Assembly (NCBI RefSeq): GCF_003846185.1
Contig: NZ_ML123034.1
Coordinates: forward strand, 752,890-816,889
Direction: 5' to 3'
Source: Streptomyces sp. ADI96-02
GTDB taxonomy: Bacteria > Actinomycetota > Actinomycetes > Streptomycetales > Streptomycetaceae
DNA: 64,000 bases
The translations under genes were made by a program, and so were the position numbers. Positions 36,014 to 45,600 of this stretch are shown in pieces (position 1 is the first letter of the stretch; the number at the start of each line of letters is the position of its first letter). The notes beneath the pieces are model-generated. The model was given only the letters and a program-made list of their open reading frames with translations. It did no database searches and was not told the DNA's origin.

Positions 36014-36553
36014 TGCTGCCCCTTAAAGTCCGTACACAGGGGGACACCATATCGACCGCGCGGGCCCCGGCGTCCGACGCGGTCACACGTGCGGGTGAGC
36101 CGGTCCGGGCAGATCGACGGAACTGCGGACAGATGGACGGACGGAACTGCGGATCGGGGCCCGGCGCCCTTCGGGCCGACCTGGGACCCGCTGGCTGCGG
36201 GTCGACCGAGAGCCGTTGTCTACTGAACGTCCGGGCCCCACCCGGGTCGCACCCTCCGTCCGGCTGAAACCTTCCCTCGCCCCCGAGCCGCGGGCGCTGA
36301 ACCTGGCTGTCAGCGGTGGTGAGCCGGTGCGGCACACCACCCCCTGACTCAGCGGGCGTTCGACGACTGCGTGGAGGTTCGACCGGTCGGACGTCCTGTG
36401 GTGGACCCGGCCGAACCTACCGGCCTCCCGCCGCTTTCTGTCAACACCCGCGCGACCTGCGGTTTTGCGTCAAAACCGCTGGTCAGTGCGGAAGCGGGGC
36501 AGGTCGCGGACGGGCGTGGCGGCCATCGATCGGCGGTACGGAACGGCGAGACC
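36014..36553. other. Intergenic region before ppm1
   Basis: About 540 bp between the amidohydrolase stop and the ppm1 start, both on the minus strand. It contains the ppm1 promoter region, two copies of GACGGAACTGCGGA (near 36115 and 36147) and a hairpin at 36459-36479. Open frames here are unsupported. Confidence 0.6.
36459..36479 (-). terminator. Perfect 9-bp hairpin after the amidohydrolase gene
   Basis: GCGGTTTTG and CAAAACCGC pair perfectly around a 3-nt loop, about 75 bp downstream (on the minus strand) of the amidohydrolase stop. The AT-rich inner stem is unusual for this GC-rich background. Confidence 0.65.
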
Positions 36554-38200
36554 TCACCCGTTCGGCCGTACGTAGACAGTTTGTCCGGAGACCACCGTTC
36601 GCAGACAGACCGGAAGGTCGGCCCCGGGCGTGAGGTCGGGCAGGCCGGGCGTGCCGGAGCGCGGGTCGGTGGACCAGCGGGCGACCCGGTCGTCCGGGGC
36701 CTGGACCAGCAGTTCGGCGGTCCGCCAGACGGCGTAGTCGGCGGGCGCTCCGGGCACCAGGGTCCCGGCGTCGTCGCGGCCGGCGGCGCGCCAGCCGCCG
36801 CGGGTGTGGGCGGTGAACCCCGCCCGGACCGAGATGCGGTGCTCGGGAGTGCGGTGGTGGGCGGCGGCCCGCACGGCGCCCCAGGGGTCGAGCGGGGTGA
36901 CCGGGCTGTCGGAGCCGAAGGCGAGCGGCACGCCGGCGCGCAGCAGCGCCGCGTACGGGTTCAGGGTGGCGGCGCGCTCCGCGCCCAGACGCTGGGCGTA
37001 CATGCCCTCGGGTCCGCCCCAGGCCGCGTCGAACGCGGGCTGGACGGATGCGGTCAGGCCCAGCTCGGCGAAGGCCGCGACGGTCTCGGGCGTCAGCATC
37101 TCGGCGTGTTCCACACGGTGGCGGGCGGCCCGGATCCTGGCCGGGCCGAGCGTGTCGGCGGCGGCCCTGACGCCCTCCACGACCGAGGTGACGGCCGCGT
37201 CGCCGATGGCGTGGAAGCCCGCCTGGAGGCCGGCCTCGGTGCAGGCGGTGACGTGGGCGGCGATCCGGGCCGCGTCCACGTGCGCGGTCCCGGTGTGGCC
37301 GGCGTCGGCGTAGGGCGCGTGCAGGCAGGCGGTGTGCGAGCCGAGCGAGCCGTCGACGAACAGGTCGCCGGCGGCCCCGATCGCGCCGAGTTCCCGGATG
37401 CGCCGGGCTCCCTTCGCGTCGCCGATCTCCTCGGCCCAGAGCCCCAGGACGCGGGGGCCGGGCCGCTCGGCGGCGAGTGCGAGGAGCCCGGTGAAGTCCT
37501 CCTCGTCGGAGATCTCGGGGCCGCCGCACTCGTGGACCGAGCCGATGCCGAGGGAGGCGGCGTGGTCGAGCGCGGCCCGCTGCGCCGCCTCCCGCAGGCG
37601 TGGCGACAGAGCGCGGTGCGCGGCGGCCCGTACGGCGTGGTGGGCGGCGCCCGTCAGCGGCGCGTCAGGGTGATATCCGGCCATCGCGGTCACGCCGGGG
37701 ACCCGGTCCAGCAGGGCCGTGGTGACGACGGCGGAGTGGACGTCGACGCGGGGCAGGTATAGTGCCCGGCCGCCGGACGCCACGTCCAGCTCGGCGCGCG
37801 AGGGGTGGCGGCCCTCGGGCCAGCGGGCGGAGTCCCAGCCGTGGCCGAGCAGCACCTCGTCGGCGCCGTGCCCGTCCGCGAACGCGCGGACGAGGCCGAG
37901 GGCTTCGGGGAGCGTACGGGCCGCCGAGAGATCCAGTCCGGTCAGGGCCAGGCCGGTCGCGGTGGTGTGCACATGGGCGTCGGTGAAGGCGGGCGTGACC
38001 AGGGCCCCGTCGAGGTCGACCACTTCGTCGACACCGCCCGCGAAGGCGTCGGCCGCCCCTTCCGATCCCACCCAGGCGACGCGCCCGGCCTCCACGACCA
38101 TCGCGGTGGCGAACGGGTCGGCCGGACTGTGGACGTCGCCTCCGCGCAGCAGCACGGTGCGGTGTTCGGGGGCGCTCTGGGGGGCGGTGCTCTCGCTCAT
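36554..38200 (-). CDS. Amidohydrolase, YtcJ-like
   Basis: A 548-aa metal-dependent hydrolase of the amidohydrolase superfamily. Metal ligands are visible in TPAFTDAHVHTTATG, then the FHAIGDAAVTSVVEG histidine and the VEHAEMLTPE histidine, and AFGSDSPVTPLDPW carries the final aspartate. This set matches the YtcJ/NfdA branch, which acts on N-substituted amides or formamides. No signal peptide is found. The ATG at 38200 begins MSESTAPQ; the longer frame to 38455 is not needed. The Lrp/AsnC regulator gene lies immediately upstream in the same direction, so it may regulate this gene. Confidence 0.88.
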   Translation of the reverse strand: MSESTAPQSAPEHRTVLLRGGDVHSPADPFATAMVVEAGRVAWVGSEGAADAFAGGVDEVVDLDGALVTPAFTDAHVHTTATGLALTGLDLSAARTLPEALGLVRAFADGHGADEVLLGHGWDSARWPEGRHPSRAELDVASGGRALYLPRVDVHSAVVTTALLDRVPGVTAMAGYHPDAPLTGAAHHAVRAAAHRALSPRLREAAQRAALDHAASLGIGSVHECGGPEISDEEDFTGLLALAAERPGPRVLGLWAEEIGDAKGARRIRELGAIGAAGDLFVDGSLGSHTACLHAPYADAGHTGTAHVDAARIAAHVTACTEAGLQAGFHAIGDAAVTSVVEGVRAAADTLGPARIRAARHRVEHAEMLTPETVAAFAELGLTASVQPAFDAAWGGPEGMYAQRLGAERAATLNPYAALLRAGVPLAFGSDSPVTPLDPWGAVRAAAHHRTPEHRISVRAGFTAHTRGGWRAAGRDDAGTLVPGAPADYAVWRTAELLVQAPDDRVARWSTDPRSGTPGLPDLTPGADLPVCLRTVVSGQTVYVRPNG

Positions 38201-38289
38201 GGGACCAGTCTCGCGCCTGCCCGCGCCCGCCCGGACCGCGACCCCCGCCCCAGCCCTCCGGACCGGCGGCGCGCCCGTCCGGCAACCGG

Positions 38290-38730
38290 TCAGATGTGCG
38301 GCGGCCGGGCCTCGTACGGGGTGGACAGGACGACGGTGGTCCGGGTGGACACGCCGGCGAGCGAGCGGATCCGGGTGAGCAGGTGCTCCAGCTCCAGGGG
38401 GCTGGCCACGCGCACCTTGAGGATGTAGTTCTCGTCGCCGGCGACGCTGTGGCACGCCTCCAGCTCGGACACCCCGGCAAGCCGCTCCGCGATGTCGTCG
38501 GGCGCGCTGGGGTCGAACGGTTTCACCGAGATGAACGCGGTGAGGGGCAGCCCGACGGCCTCGGGGTCGACCACCGCGGCATAGCCGCGGATCACCCCGC
38601 GCTGCTCCAGCCGGCGGACGCGCTGATGAACGGCCGAGGTGGACAGGCCCGTGGCCTTGCCCAGGTCGGTGTAGCTCATCCGCCCGTCCTTGACGAGCAA
38701 CTCAACAATCTGACGGTCCAGCTCCTCCAT
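38290..38730 (-). CDS. Lrp/AsnC-family transcriptional regulator
   Basis: A 146-aa regulator. The N-terminal helix-turn-helix (MEELDRQIVELLVKDGRMSY, LSTSAVHQRVRRLEQRGVIRGY) is followed by a C-terminal RAM ligand-binding domain (PLTAFISVKP, CHSVAGDENYILKVRV). The length is normal for the family. It lies 90 bp upstream of the amidohydrolase gene on the same strand. The ligand is probably an amino acid but cannot be predicted. Confidence 0.94.
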   Translation of the reverse strand: MEELDRQIVELLVKDGRMSYTDLGKATGLSTSAVHQRVRRLEQRGVIRGYAAVVDPEAVGLPLTAFISVKPFDPSAPDDIAERLAGVSELEACHSVAGDENYILKVRVASPLELEHLLTRIRSLAGVSTRTTVVLSTPYEARPPHI

Positions 38731-38931
38731 GCGGTCAACCTATTGCCCCGGGTCCCTCCCGGCACAGTCGAACGGGTCAGGGTTCCCCGCCTGAGGGCTT
38801 CATGTGACGAACGCCACAGAGCGAGGGGTGGGTAGTGGAGGGTCCCGAGGTTACGGGCGACGCGCGACGGGAAGTGCTTGCTGTGGCCGAGGCCGAGACG
38901 CCTTGTCGGCCCACCCGAGGGGGGATTTTCC

Positions 38932-39327
38932 ATGCAGAGCCTGAAGCTCACCGGACGCACCGAACCGGAGCCCGTCGATCCGGACGACGACGGCGACGAC
39001 GTCTACGACATGTTCGAAATGGTCCGGGTGATCTGCCCGGACTGCGCCCGGCCGATCGCGCTGCCGGCCGACGAGGACGTCCTTCCGGAGCACGCCCGGT
39101 GCCCCTCCCCGTGGAACCCGTTCGTCCTCACCGTCTGCGCCGGCACCGGCCGCAACGCCGCCGACGCCCGGCCCGCCGACGCGTCGCCGGAGCTCCAGGA
39201 GCAGGAGACCGGACTGCTGCTGACGCTGCCCCAGACGCTCGACTGGCGGATGCAGCCGTTCTCCCACGCGGGCGGACCCGGCTCCCGGCCGCTGCGGGTG
39301 CCGCAGATGCGGCGCGAGGCGGCCTGA
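38932..39327 (+). CDS. Hypothetical protein with an acidic N-terminus and C-x-x-C
   Basis: A 131-aa soluble protein of unknown function. It has an acidic stretch (DPDDDGDDVYDMFE) followed by a possible zinc or redox site: VICPDCARPIAL and HARCPSPWNPF. The remainder is not recognisable. A very strong ribosome site (GAGGGGGGATTTTCC) precedes the ATG at 38932, so expression is likely high. It converges on the acyl-CoA dehydrogenase gene. Confidence 0.8.
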   Translation: MQSLKLTGRTEPEPVDPDDDGDDVYDMFEMVRVICPDCARPIALPADEDVLPEHARCPSPWNPFVLTVCAGTGRNAADARPADASPELQEQETGLLLTLPQTLDWRMQPFSHAGGPGSRPLRVPQMRREAA

Positions 39328-39340
39328 GCCGAGCACACCC

Positions 39341-39368
39341 CGCGCCGGCGTCCGGGGACGCCGGCGGG
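39341..39368. terminator. GC-rich hairpin between convergent genes
   Basis: CCGGCGTCC and GGACGCCGG pair perfectly (outer CCCCGC/GCGGGG nearly so) between the 3' ends of the 131-aa gene and the acyl-CoA dehydrogenase gene. Confidence 0.65.
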
Positions 39369-39412
39369 GCCGCGCCCGTACCGGTGTCCTCGGACGCCGC
39401 GGCCGTCGCGGG

Positions 39413-40585
39413 TCAGCGCGTTTCGGGACCCGCGAGGTGGCGGGCGATGACCATGCGCTGGATCTGGTTGGTGCCTTCGACGATCTGGAGCACCTTGGCC
39501 TCGCGCATCAGCCGCTCGACCGGGAAGTCGAGCGTGTAGCCGTATCCGCCGAGCACCTGGACGGCGTCGGTCGTCACCCGCATCGCCGCGTCCGTGCAGA
39601 AGAGCTTCGCCATGGCCGCCTGGCGTGAGAAGGGCCGGCCCGCGTCCCGCAGCCGTGCGGCCTCCAGGTAGAGCGCGCGGCCGGCCTCGATCTGGGTGGC
39701 CATGTCGGCGAGCATGAAGCGCAGGCCCTGGAAGTCCGCGATGGGACGGCCGAACTGGCGGCGTCCGGTGGCGTATCCGACGGCCTCGTCCAGCGCGGCC
39801 TGGGCGACGCCGACGGCGCAGGCGGCGATGCCGAGGCGGCCGGAGTCGAGCGCGGACAGGGCGATCGCGAAGCCCTGGCCCTCGTCCCCGATGCGGCGGT
39901 CGTCGCCGACCCGTACGCCGTCGAAGTTGAGCTGGGCCGTGGGCGAGCCCTTCATGCCCATCTTCTTCTCGGGGACGGCGGCGTTCAGCCCCTCGGCGTC
40001 GCCGGGGACCAGGAAGGCCGTGATCCCGCGCGGGCCCTCGGCCCCGGTACGGGCCAGCACGGTGCAGAAGTCGGCGACCCCGCCGTGCGTGATCCACGCC
40101 TTGGTGCCGGTGAGGACCCAGTCGTCGCCGTCCCGGACGGCCTTGGTCCGCAGGGAGGCGGCGTCGGAGCCGGAGGCGGGCTCGGAGAGGCAGTAGGCCC
40201 CCAGCAGGCCGCCGGTCAGCATCGCCGGAAGGTGCGCGGCCTTCTGCTCCTCGGTGCCGTATCCGGCGAGCGCGTGGCAGGCCAGGGAGTGGACGCTGAC
40301 GCCGAGGCCGACGGTGAGGCGGGCCGCGGCCAGCTCCTCCAGGACCTGGAGGTAGACCTCGTAGGGCTGGTCGCCGCCGCCGTGGGCGGAGCCGTAGGGC
40401 AGTGCGAGGAGCCCGGACTCGGAGAGGAGGGTGAAGACCTCGCGGGGGAAGTGTCCGGCGTCCTCCTCCTCGGCCGCCCGGGGAGCGATCTCCTTGGACG
40501 CGATGTCGCGCACGAGCGCGACGAGCTGCCGGGACTCCTCGGTGGGCAAACGGCGTTCCACCGGCTGCGGGGCACGGTCGGACAT
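39413..40585 (-). CDS. Acyl-CoA dehydrogenase
   Basis: A 390-aa FAD-dependent dehydrogenase that introduces the alpha-beta double bond of acyl-CoAs. The first signature is YCLSEPASGSDAASLRTKA and the second is QVLGGYGYTLDFPVERLMREAK, ending in VEGTNQIQRMVIARHLAGP. The length is typical for short/branched-chain type enzymes. It is divergent from the chitinase gene. No electron-transfer flavoprotein or other beta-oxidation gene is adjacent. Confidence 0.93.
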   Translation of the reverse strand: MSDRAPQPVERRLPTEESRQLVALVRDIASKEIAPRAAEEEDAGHFPREVFTLLSESGLLALPYGSAHGGGDQPYEVYLQVLEELAAARLTVGLGVSVHSLACHALAGYGTEEQKAAHLPAMLTGGLLGAYCLSEPASGSDAASLRTKAVRDGDDWVLTGTKAWITHGGVADFCTVLARTGAEGPRGITAFLVPGDAEGLNAAVPEKKMGMKGSPTAQLNFDGVRVGDDRRIGDEGQGFAIALSALDSGRLGIAACAVGVAQAALDEAVGYATGRRQFGRPIADFQGLRFMLADMATQIEAGRALYLEAARLRDAGRPFSRQAAMAKLFCTDAAMRVTTDAVQVLGGYGYTLDFPVERLMREAKVLQIVEGTNQIQRMVIARHLAGPETR

Positions 40586-40774
40586 GACGGCGCTCTCCTC
40601 CCTGTCGGGCGTTGCGGCGGGCGCGCGCGGGGTGTGCGCGGCGCTGCCGAGCGGTCTCCCGGCGCGGACCCGGGATGTGCAGACTGCCCAGCCGATCCTG
40701 CCCTCCCGGGTCGCGGGAGGTGTCGGGCAGCGGCTGTGGCGGGTCGAGTATGCCCGATCGGAAGGCTTACGTCA

Positions 40775-40802
40775 CCAGGTCCCCGGACGGCCGGGGACCT
40801 GG
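40775..40802. promoter_or_regulatory. Perfect 12-bp palindrome between divergent genes
   Basis: CCAGGTCCCCGG (40775-40786), ACGG, then CCGGGGACCTGG (40791-40802). It lies between the start codons of the acyl-CoA dehydrogenase and chitinase genes, so it is not a 3'-end terminator. An operator or 5'-UTR structure is more likely. The bound factor is unknown. Confidence 0.6.
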
Positions 40803-40847
40803 GGAAAGAGGTTCGGCCGCCGGCGGTCCGGTTCCAACCATTGACCA

Positions 40848-40863
40848 ACTGGTCTAGTCCTCC
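40848..40863 (+). promoter_or_regulatory. DasR-like site (dre) upstream of the chitinase gene
   Basis: ACTGGTCTAGTCCTCC. The left half ACTGGTCTAG is a full match to the DasR consensus A(C/G)TGGTCTAGACCA(C/G)T; the right half is degenerate. DasR, the N-acetylglucosamine regulator, is known to control Streptomyces chitinase genes and the pts genes. It is about 100 bp before the chitinase ATG. Confidence 0.75.
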
Positions 40864-40962
40864 TACGGTTCCAGCGAGCGCTCACCGCGTTCATGCCAAG
40901 CCGGGGCCGGCCCCGGCCCGGCGCATCCCCCACGCACCAGCCCTCCCCCACGAGGAGCAACC

Positions 40963-42246
<1,284 letters not shown>

Positions 42247-42302
42247 ACGCCATCGGCGATCGGCGACCGGCTACGGGCGGAGCCGTACACGGCGGAAGGA
42301 AC

Positions 42303-42334
42303 AGGGGCGGGGCGCCGGCGGGCGCTCCGCCCCT
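42303..42334 (+). terminator. Hairpin after the chitinase gene
   Basis: AGGGGCGGGGCGCC (42303-42316) and GGCGCTCCGCCCCT (42321-42334) pair over 14 bp with a GGCG loop and one G-T wobble, 56 bp after the stop. Confidence 0.75.
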
Positions 42335-42383
42335 TCGCGTCGCGGCCCGGAGCGCGGGCGCCCGCGCGGGCGGGGACCACAGC

Positions 42384-42446
42384 TGCCGTCGCGGGCGGGA
42401 CCACGGGTGCCGTCGCGGGCGGGACCACGGGTGCCGTCGCGGGCGG
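42384..42446 (+). repeat. 24-bp tandem repeat array
   Basis: Two exact 24-bp units (42384-42407 and 42408-42431) and a partial third (to 42446), each with TGCCGTCGCGGGCGGGACCA at its core, preceded by a diverged copy from about 42363. The array is in the 412-bp non-coding gap between the chitinase terminator and the megasynthase start. Confidence 0.85.
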
Positions 42447-42658
42447 AGTCAGACTCAGGGCTCAGGGCGTCTCCTCCCGCCGGTGGATTCTCGGCGGTCC
42501 GCGTGTTCCTAAGATCGTTCCGGAGAGCCGCCCGCGTCACCGGCGTGGCCGTGCTCGTCGTGAAGGCCGACGAGCAGGAGCACGGCGGCGATTGACAGGT
42601 CGTCACAGAACGGGTGCGCGCGTGGAGACGTGCGCCGCGCGGCCGACGGGGGGCAGAA

Positions 42659-45600
42659 ATGATCAGTGCGCACGCCACACTCGCGCAGAACGGGCCGATG
42701 GACGACATGACGCTGACCCACCTCCTGCTGGACGCGGCTGCCGAGGCGCCCGAGCAGGTCATCGTCCACGTCCGCGGCGACGGCGACGGCGACGGCGACG
42801 GCGGAGAACTGGTCGTCACATTCCGTGAGTTGCTGGCCGCGTCGCTGCGCGTGGCCGGCGGATTCCGGGCTGCGGGCGTCGCGCCGGGCACCCGCGTGCC
42901 GCTGCTCGCCGACCGCAGCGAGGACTTCCAGCCGATGTTCTGGGGCGCGCTGGCGGCCGGGCTCGTCCCCGTACCGCTGGCTCCGGACGCCCGCCGGCTC
43001 CTGCCCGTGTGGGAGCACCTGGACCGGCCGCCCGTGGTGGTGGACGCGGCCTGCGCGTCGCTGCTGGCCGAACTCCCCGACGAGGTGCGGGCGCTGAGCC
43101 TGGACGTCCTGCGGGAGGGACCGGCGCTTTGGGAACCGGTCGGCGTGGGGGGCGAGGAGGTCGCCTTCCTCCAGTTCTCCTCGGGCAGTACGGGCGCGCC
43201 GAAGGGCGTCGAGGTGACGCACGCGGGCGTGCTGGCCAATCTGGAGCAGATACGGGCGGCGTCGGCGCTGGGCGCGGACGACGTACTGGTCAGCTGGATG
43301 CCGTACTTCCACGACATGGGGCTGATCGGTACGCATCTCGCGCCGCTGGCCGCCCGCGCCAAGCAGGTGAAGATCGGGCCGCTGTCGTTCGCCAAGCGGC
43401 CCCGGGCGTGGTTCGAGGTGGCGCACCGGCACCGGGCGACCGTGCTCTCCGCCGCCAACTTCGCCCTGGCGCTGGCCGTGCGGCGCGTCCCCGGCGAGGC
43501 GATGGCGGGGCTGGACCTCTCCAGCGTCCGGCTGGTGCTGGTCGGGGCCGAGCCTATCGCGCCGGCCGTGTGGCGGGCGTTCGCGTGCCGGACGCGGGCG
43601 GCGGGCCTGCCCCCGACGGCCCTCCAGCCGGTGTACGGGCTGGCCGAGGCGACGCTGGCGGTGACCTTCCCGCCGTTGGGCGAGGTGGCCGAGCCGCTGG
43701 CCCTGGACCGGGCCGCGCTGAGCCGGGGGCGGGCCGTGGACCGCGCGCCGGGCGACGGCACGGTGGAGCTGATGGACGTCGGCCGCCCGGTGGCGGACAC
43801 CATCGTGCGGATCGTCGACGACGCGGGCCGCCCGCTCGGCGACCGCCGGGTCGGGCACATCGCGGTCCGCGGTCCGCAGCTCGCCCGCGGTTACCACGGT
43901 CTCGCCGACGCGAGCGCGGACGCCTTCGCGGACGGCTGGCTGCGCACCGGGGACCTCGGCTTCCTGCGGGACGGGCGGCTGTGCGTGACCGGTCGCCACA
44001 AGGACGTGCTGTTCCTGAACGGCCGCACGTTCCACGCCCCGGACACGGAGGAGGTGGCGGCGGCCACGCCGGGGCTGCCCGCCGGCGCTCCGGCGGTGTT
44101 CGGGTCCACCGATCCGGTCACCGGTTCGGAACGCGTGGTGGTCCTGATCCCGTGGGCCCGGCCGCCGAAGGACGCGGGCGAGGTTCTGGACCGGGTCGCC
44201 GTCCGGGTCCGCGAGGCCCTGGCCCACGACGACGTGCGGGTGCTGGCGCTGCCGCCGGGCGCGTTCCCCCGTACGACCAGCGGAAAGCTGCAACGGCAGC
44301 TGTTGCGGGCTCGTTTCGAGGCGGATGAACTCCCGGGCGGCGGCAACGCCGTCTCCGCCGCCGCCTTCTCCTCCCAGGGGCCCGTCGGCGCTCGTCCGGG
44401 GCCCGCCGTCCCGGCTGCGGCGGTGGCCGGAGGTGGGTCGCGGGCTCCCCGTTCACGCAAGGGCGCGGAACGGGCCGTACGGGAGGTGTGGGGCCGTGTC
44501 CTGAACCTGCCCGGCGAGGCCGTCGGACGGAACGACCGGTTCGCCGGGCTGGGCGGGACGTCGCTGAAGGCGATGGAGGTGCTCGCGGCGCTGGAGGAGG
44601 TCTTCTCGACCACCCTTCCGCCGGCGGTGATGCGCGACCACGACACGGTCGCCGCGCTCGCGGAACACCTCCTCAGCGCCGCCGGGCCCGCGCTGCCGCA
44701 GGCGGAGGCGGAGGCGGTGCCACCGTCTCGGGCTCAGGGCGAGCCTGATGCTCCGACGTACGCGGCGGCGGGCGGCCGGAGGAGCGCGGCGCCGACCGCC
44801 GTCATCGGCATGGCCTGTCGCTTTCCCGGCGCCGCGACGCCCGACGCCTTCTGGGACCTGCTCGTCGACGGGCACGACGCCGTCACGCCCGTGCCTCCCG
44901 GGCGCTGGGAACCTGAGACGGGGGCGGGGGCGACGTCGGGGGCAGCCGATACCGGGGCGGCGGCCGATGCCAGGGGCGATGCCGATGCTGGGGCTGGGGC
45001 CGGGGCCGGGGCGGGATCGGGAACTGCGGCCTCGGCGGAGGACAGGCGTGGGACGGCACGCTGGGGAGCGTTCCTGGACGATCCGGCCGCTTTCGACGCC
45101 GCGTACTTCGGGATCGGCGGGGACGAGGCCCGCGCACTCGACCCGCAGGCCCGGCTCTTCCTCGAACTCGCCCACGAGGCCCTGGAACGCGCGGGCTACG
45201 CGGGCCCGCGCCGACGCGACCGCCGGATCGGCGTCTTCGCCGCCGTCGGGGAGAGCGGCTACCGGGAGGTTCTGGACCGGGCGGCGGAGGCCGGTGCGCC
45301 GCTCTCCGCCGCCGCGCTCACCGGAAACCTGCCCAACCTGGTCGCCGCCCGCGTAGCGCAGTGCCTCGATCTCGACGGCCCCGCGCTGGCGGTCGACACC
45401 GCCTGCTCCTCGGGCCTCGTGGCGCTGCATCTGGCCCGGCGCAGTCTCCTGGACGGAGAGTGCGACCTCGCCGTGGTGGGCGGAGTCAACCTCCACCTCA
45501 CCTCCACCGGCCACCGCCTCCTGGAAGCGGCGCAGGCCCTGTCCCCGACCGGGCGCAGCCGCGCCTTCAGCGGCGCGGCCGACGGTTTCGTCCCCGGCGA

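Noticed and set aside
36316..36633. 105-codon plus-strand frame upstream of ppm1
   Set aside because: It runs into the amidohydrolase gene in antisense and has random-looking Arg/Pro composition.
42384..42446. CRISPR-like array
   Set aside because: Units are directly abutting with no spacers and only 2-3 copies; no cas genes are near.
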